Shown here: piece by piece, positions 14,061-16,027 of the stretch
Layout: each line of letters starts with the position of its first letter
Position numbering within the stretch: the stretch's first letter is position 1
Source of the DNA: Candidatus Latescibacterota bacterium
GTDB lineage: Bacteria > Latescibacterota > 4484-107 > B68-G9
Direction: 5' to 3'
DNA length: 16,027 nt
Assembly (NCBI GenBank): GCA_012961755.1
Contig: DTYS01000035.1
Location: forward strand, 1 to 16,027
The notes under the pieces: generated by a model
What the model was told of the DNA's origin: nothing
Databases searched by the model: none
Seen by the model: only the letters and a program-made list of their open reading frames with translations
Made by a program: the position numbers and the translations under genes

Positions 14061-14306
14061 ATGCCTTTTATAAACGTCGGGTTCGGCAACCTCGTAGCCG
14101 TGCACAGGATCGTGGCCATCGTGTCGCCTAACTCCTCCCCAATAAGGAGGCTCAAGGCGATAGCCGAAAGGGATGGGAAGCTGATAGATGCCTCCCAGGG
14201 TAGGAAGACCAGGTCGGTTATAGTCTTAGACAGCGACCATGTGGTCCTATCCGCCATAGGGCCAGAGACGCTCCTTCAGAGGTTGGAAGGGAAGGAGGAT
14301 GTTTGA
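14061..14306 (+). CDS. remA: RemA / DUF370 family regulator
   Basis: This 81-residue protein of the DUF370 family reads PFINVGFGNLVAVHRIVAIV, SPNSSPIRRLKAIAERDGK, LIDASQGRKTRSVIVLDSDH and VVLSAIGPETLLQR, close to the usual family length and pattern. In Bacillus subtilis RemA is a DNA-binding activator of biofilm matrix genes. In other phyla its targets are unknown, so only the family assignment is firm. The position between yicC and gmk is the conserved one. The ribosome-binding site is modest (GGAG 14049-14052, eight bases before ATG), and only five bases separate it from yicC. Its stop overlaps gmk by eight bases. Confidence 0.92.
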   Translation: MPFINVGFGNLVAVHRIVAIVSPNSSPIRRLKAIAERDGKLIDASQGRKTRSVIVLDSDHVVLSAIGPETLLQRLEGKEDV

Positions 14307-14913
14307 GAGGTCCGGGAGGGGGTTCCTGGTGATCTTCTCCGCGCCCTCGGGCGCGGGCAAGAGTACCATAGTAAGGGAGGTCCTGAGGAGGAAGCCGGTT
14401 CCGAGGATGGAGCTTTCGATCTCCGTCACCACCCGGCCCAGAAGGCCCGGGGAGGAGGAGGGAAGGGATTATTATTTCCTCTCCGAGGAGGAGTTCAAAA
14501 GCAGGAGGGAAAGAGGGGAGTTCGTGGAATGGGCCGAAGTCCACGGCCACCTCTACGGGACCTTGAGGAGGACGGTGGAGGAAGCCTTAGAGGAAGGTAA
14601 GGTGCTGCTCTTAGAGATAGATGTCCAGGGGGCAAGGCAGATAAGGAGGGCTTTCCCGGAGAACGTTTCCGTGTTCGTAGCTCCCCCTTCCCTCGAGGTC
14701 TTGGAGAAGAGGCTAAGGGAGAGGGGGAGGGACCCGGAGGAGGACATAGAAAGGAGGCTCGAGGCGGCCCCGATGGAGCTTTCGGAGGCAGGATACTATG
14801 ATTACATAGTGATCAACGAAGACTTAGAGGAGTCCGTCAGGGCCGTGGAGGCCATCCTCATGGCAGAGTATCACAGGACCTGCAGGTTCAAGGTAGGAGG
14901 GGGGAAGGGATGA
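14299..14913 (+). CDS. gmk: Guanylate kinase
   Basis: This 204-residue enzyme phosphorylates GMP to GDP with ATP, an essential step of guanine nucleotide synthesis in the cytoplasm. The P-loop FSAPSGAGKST is at residues 13-23 with K21; Ala in place of the first loop Gly is also found in E. coli Gmk. ELSISVTTRPRRPGEEEGRDYYFLS, in two blocks, is the GMP-binding region. YGTLRRTVEEAL, LLLEIDVQGARQIR and the lid segment RLRERGRDPEEDIERRL follow. The length is normal. The ATG at 14299 overlaps the remA stop; GGAAGG (14286-14291) is the more likely ribosome-binding site, because AAGGAGG touches the start codon. It overlaps rpoZ by four bases (ATGA). Confidence 0.97.
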   Translation: MFERSGRGFLVIFSAPSGAGKSTIVREVLRRKPVPRMELSISVTTRPRRPGEEEGRDYYFLSEEEFKSRRERGEFVEWAEVHGHLYGTLRRTVEEALEEGKVLLLEIDVQGARQIRRAFPENVSVFVAPPSLEVLEKRLRERGRDPEEDIERRLEAAPMELSEAGYYDYIVINEDLEESVRAVEAILMAEYHRTCRFKVGGGKG

Positions 14914-15182
14914 GGACGGAGGTGTCCTTAACTTTCAAAGATGGAGGGAGTATGGCCTTGGTCCCCTTAGAGGAGCTGGAGAAGAGCGGGGCGAACCCTT
15001 ACGAGGTCGCCCTGGCCGCGGCGAAGGAGGCCAGGAGGCTGAACGAGATAAGGAGGTTGAAGCTCATGCAGGGAATAACTGAAGGCGAGGAGATAAGGGA
15101 GAAGGTGACGACTCTGGCCTTAAGAAGGATAGCTGAAGGTAGGGCGAAGGTGGCTTACAGGGGGAAGGATGTGGGAGGGTAG
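14910..15182 (+). CDS. rpoZ: DNA-directed RNA polymerase omega subunit
   Basis: This 90-residue protein is the omega subunit, which helps assembly of the beta-prime subunit into RNA polymerase. ANPYEVALAAAKEARRLNE carries the conserved N-P-Y-E-x-A-L-x-A-A-K-x-A-R pattern, and KVTTLALRRIAEGRAKV the second conserved block. The family is short and variable, but these blocks and the position between gmk and coaBC leave little doubt. GGGGGGAAGG precedes ATG 14910, which overlaps the gmk stop. Its last codons overlap coaBC by 14 bases. Confidence 0.93.
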   Translation: MRTEVSLTFKDGGSMALVPLEELEKSGANPYEVALAAAKEARRLNEIRRLKLMQGITEGEEIREKVTTLALRRIAEGRAKVAYRGKDVGG

Positions 15183-16027
15183 GAAGGTTATAGTAGGTGT
15201 GACGGGGAGCATAGCGGCCTACAAGGCCGCAGAGCTTATAAGGGCCATAAGGAGGAGGGGGGCGGACGTGAAGGTGGTGATGACCGAGGCCGCGGCGAAG
15301 TTCGTATCGCCCCTAACGTTCGAGACCCTTTCGGGGAACGAGGTCTCCTGGAAGCTCTTCCCCGAAAGGAAGTGGGATGTGGGGCACGTGAGGCTCGCCG
15401 AGTGGGCGGAGGTCTTAGTCGTGGCCCCTGCGACCGCGAACTTCCTGGGAAAGGCCGCGGTGGGCGTGGCGGACGACCTCCTTACGACTGTGACCTTAGC
15501 CGCGAGGTGCCCTGTGGTGGTGGCCCCGGCCATGGATGCCTTCATGTGGGCCAATCCCGTGGTGCAGGAGAACGTTCGTAAACTTAAGGGCTTGGGATAT
15601 AAACTTGTAGGACCTGAGGAAGGGGAGCTCGCCAGCGGGCTTACGGGCAAGGGCAGGCTGGCAGATTTAGGAAGGATCTTGGATGCTATAGGCGAGGCTT
15701 TGGAGGATTTGAGACTTCTGGCCGGGAGGAAGGTGCTGGTGACGGCTGGGAGGACTGAGGAGGACATAGATCCCGTAAGGTTCATAACGAACCGCTCCAC
15801 GGGGAAGATGGGGTACGCCTTGGCCGAGGCGGCGAGGACGATGGGCGCGGAGGTGGTGCTGGTGAGCGGACCTACGGACCTCGAGGTGCCGTGGGGGGTC
15901 CGAGTGGTGAGGGTCAGGTCCGCCGGGGAGATGAGGGACGCTGTTCTGGAGCATCTCGGTTGGTGCGATATCCTGGCCATGGCGGCAGCCGTGGTGGACT
16001 TCAGGCCTGCCAAGGTCTCCCCTAAGA
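15169..16027 (+). CDS. coaBC: Bifunctional CoaBC (phosphopantothenoylcysteine decarboxylase/synthetase), 3' end outside window
   Basis: The gene starts at ATG 15169 inside rpoZ, with GGGGAAGG directly upstream, and stays open to the window end (286 codons visible). The N-terminal flavoprotein CoaC domain shows KVIVGVTGSIAAYKAAELIR (residues 6-25), H73 in VGHVRLAEWAE, PATANFLGKAAVGVADDLL, and PAMDAFMWANP. The CoaB domain begins around residue 187 with KVLVTAGRTEEDIDPVRF and ITNRSTGKMGYALAEAA. The enzyme joins cysteine to phosphopantothenate and decarboxylates the product in coenzyme A synthesis. D123 stands where E. coli CoaC has Asn125, and S156 (LASGLTGKGRLAD) where it has Cys158; paired changes like this also occur in other natural CoaBC proteins as far as I recall. 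The rest of the synthetase domain lies beyond the window. Confidence 0.95.
   Translation, partial: MWEGRKVIVGVTGSIAAYKAAELIRAIRRRGADVKVVMTEAAAKFVSPLTFETLSGNEVSWKLFPERKWDVGHVRLAEWAEVLVVAPATANFLGKAAVGVADDLLTTVTLAARCPVVVAPAMDAFMWANPVVQENVRKLKGLGYKLVGPEEGELASGLTGKGRLADLGRILDAIGEALEDLRLLAGRKVLVTAGRTEEDIDPVRFITNRSTGKMGYALAEAARTMGAEVVLVSGPTDLEVPWGVRVVRVRSAGEMRDAVLEHLGWCDILAMAAAVVDFRPAKVSPK

Noticed and set aside
15219..16013. 264-codon minus-strand open frame at the window end
   Set aside because: It is opposite coaBC, whose motifs are clear on the + strand. The reverse translation is Ser/Thr/Ala-rich without motifs.

Overview
The window is a GC-rich bacterial chromosomal segment. Genes are tightly packed, often overlapping by 1-20 bases, and nearly all on the + strand. 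Shine-Dalgarno sites are strong, and Arg is written mostly as AGG and Ile very often as ATA. The gene order yicC-remA-gmk-rpoZ-coaBC is the one known from Firmicutes such as Bacillus and from several deep-branching thermophilic or anaerobic phyla. Together with archease/RtcB and the codon usage, this suggests a thermophilic anaerobe, perhaps Synergistota-like. That placement is inference and is weak.

Region A (1-7005) is an accessory catabolic block. It holds the end of an MFS transporter, a sugar phosphate isomerase/epimerase, a decayed arylsulfatase, a histidine phosphatase, a DAO-type FAD oxidoreductase, an acylphosphatase (the only minus-strand gene), a ThuA + Gfo/Idh/MocA fusion and a UroD-like protein. 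The acylphosphatase and the fusion gene are divergently transcribed from an AT-rich island that carries candidate promoters for both and a 15-bp near-palindrome. The set resembles known bacterial routes that oxidise sugars or glycosides to 3-keto intermediates and rearrange or cleave them. The substrate cannot be read from the sequence.

Region B (7002-12908) overlaps region A by an ATGA junction and has a repair flavour: protein-L-isoaspartate methyltransferase, archease, an alpha/beta hydrolase, the RNA ligase RtcB, RNase HII, a YraN-family nuclease-like protein and a UMF1-family MFS transporter. Archease and its client RtcB are separated by the hydrolase, which looks more like the catabolic block.

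Region C (12909-16027) starts with a non-coding stretch of about 280 bases. It holds a flanked palindrome, a weak terminator-like hairpin and a good sigma-70-type promoter. The housekeeping operon yicC-remA-gmk-rpoZ-coaBC follows, with coaBC cut by the window end. No rRNA, tRNA, CRISPR array, insertion sequence or phage gene was recognised.
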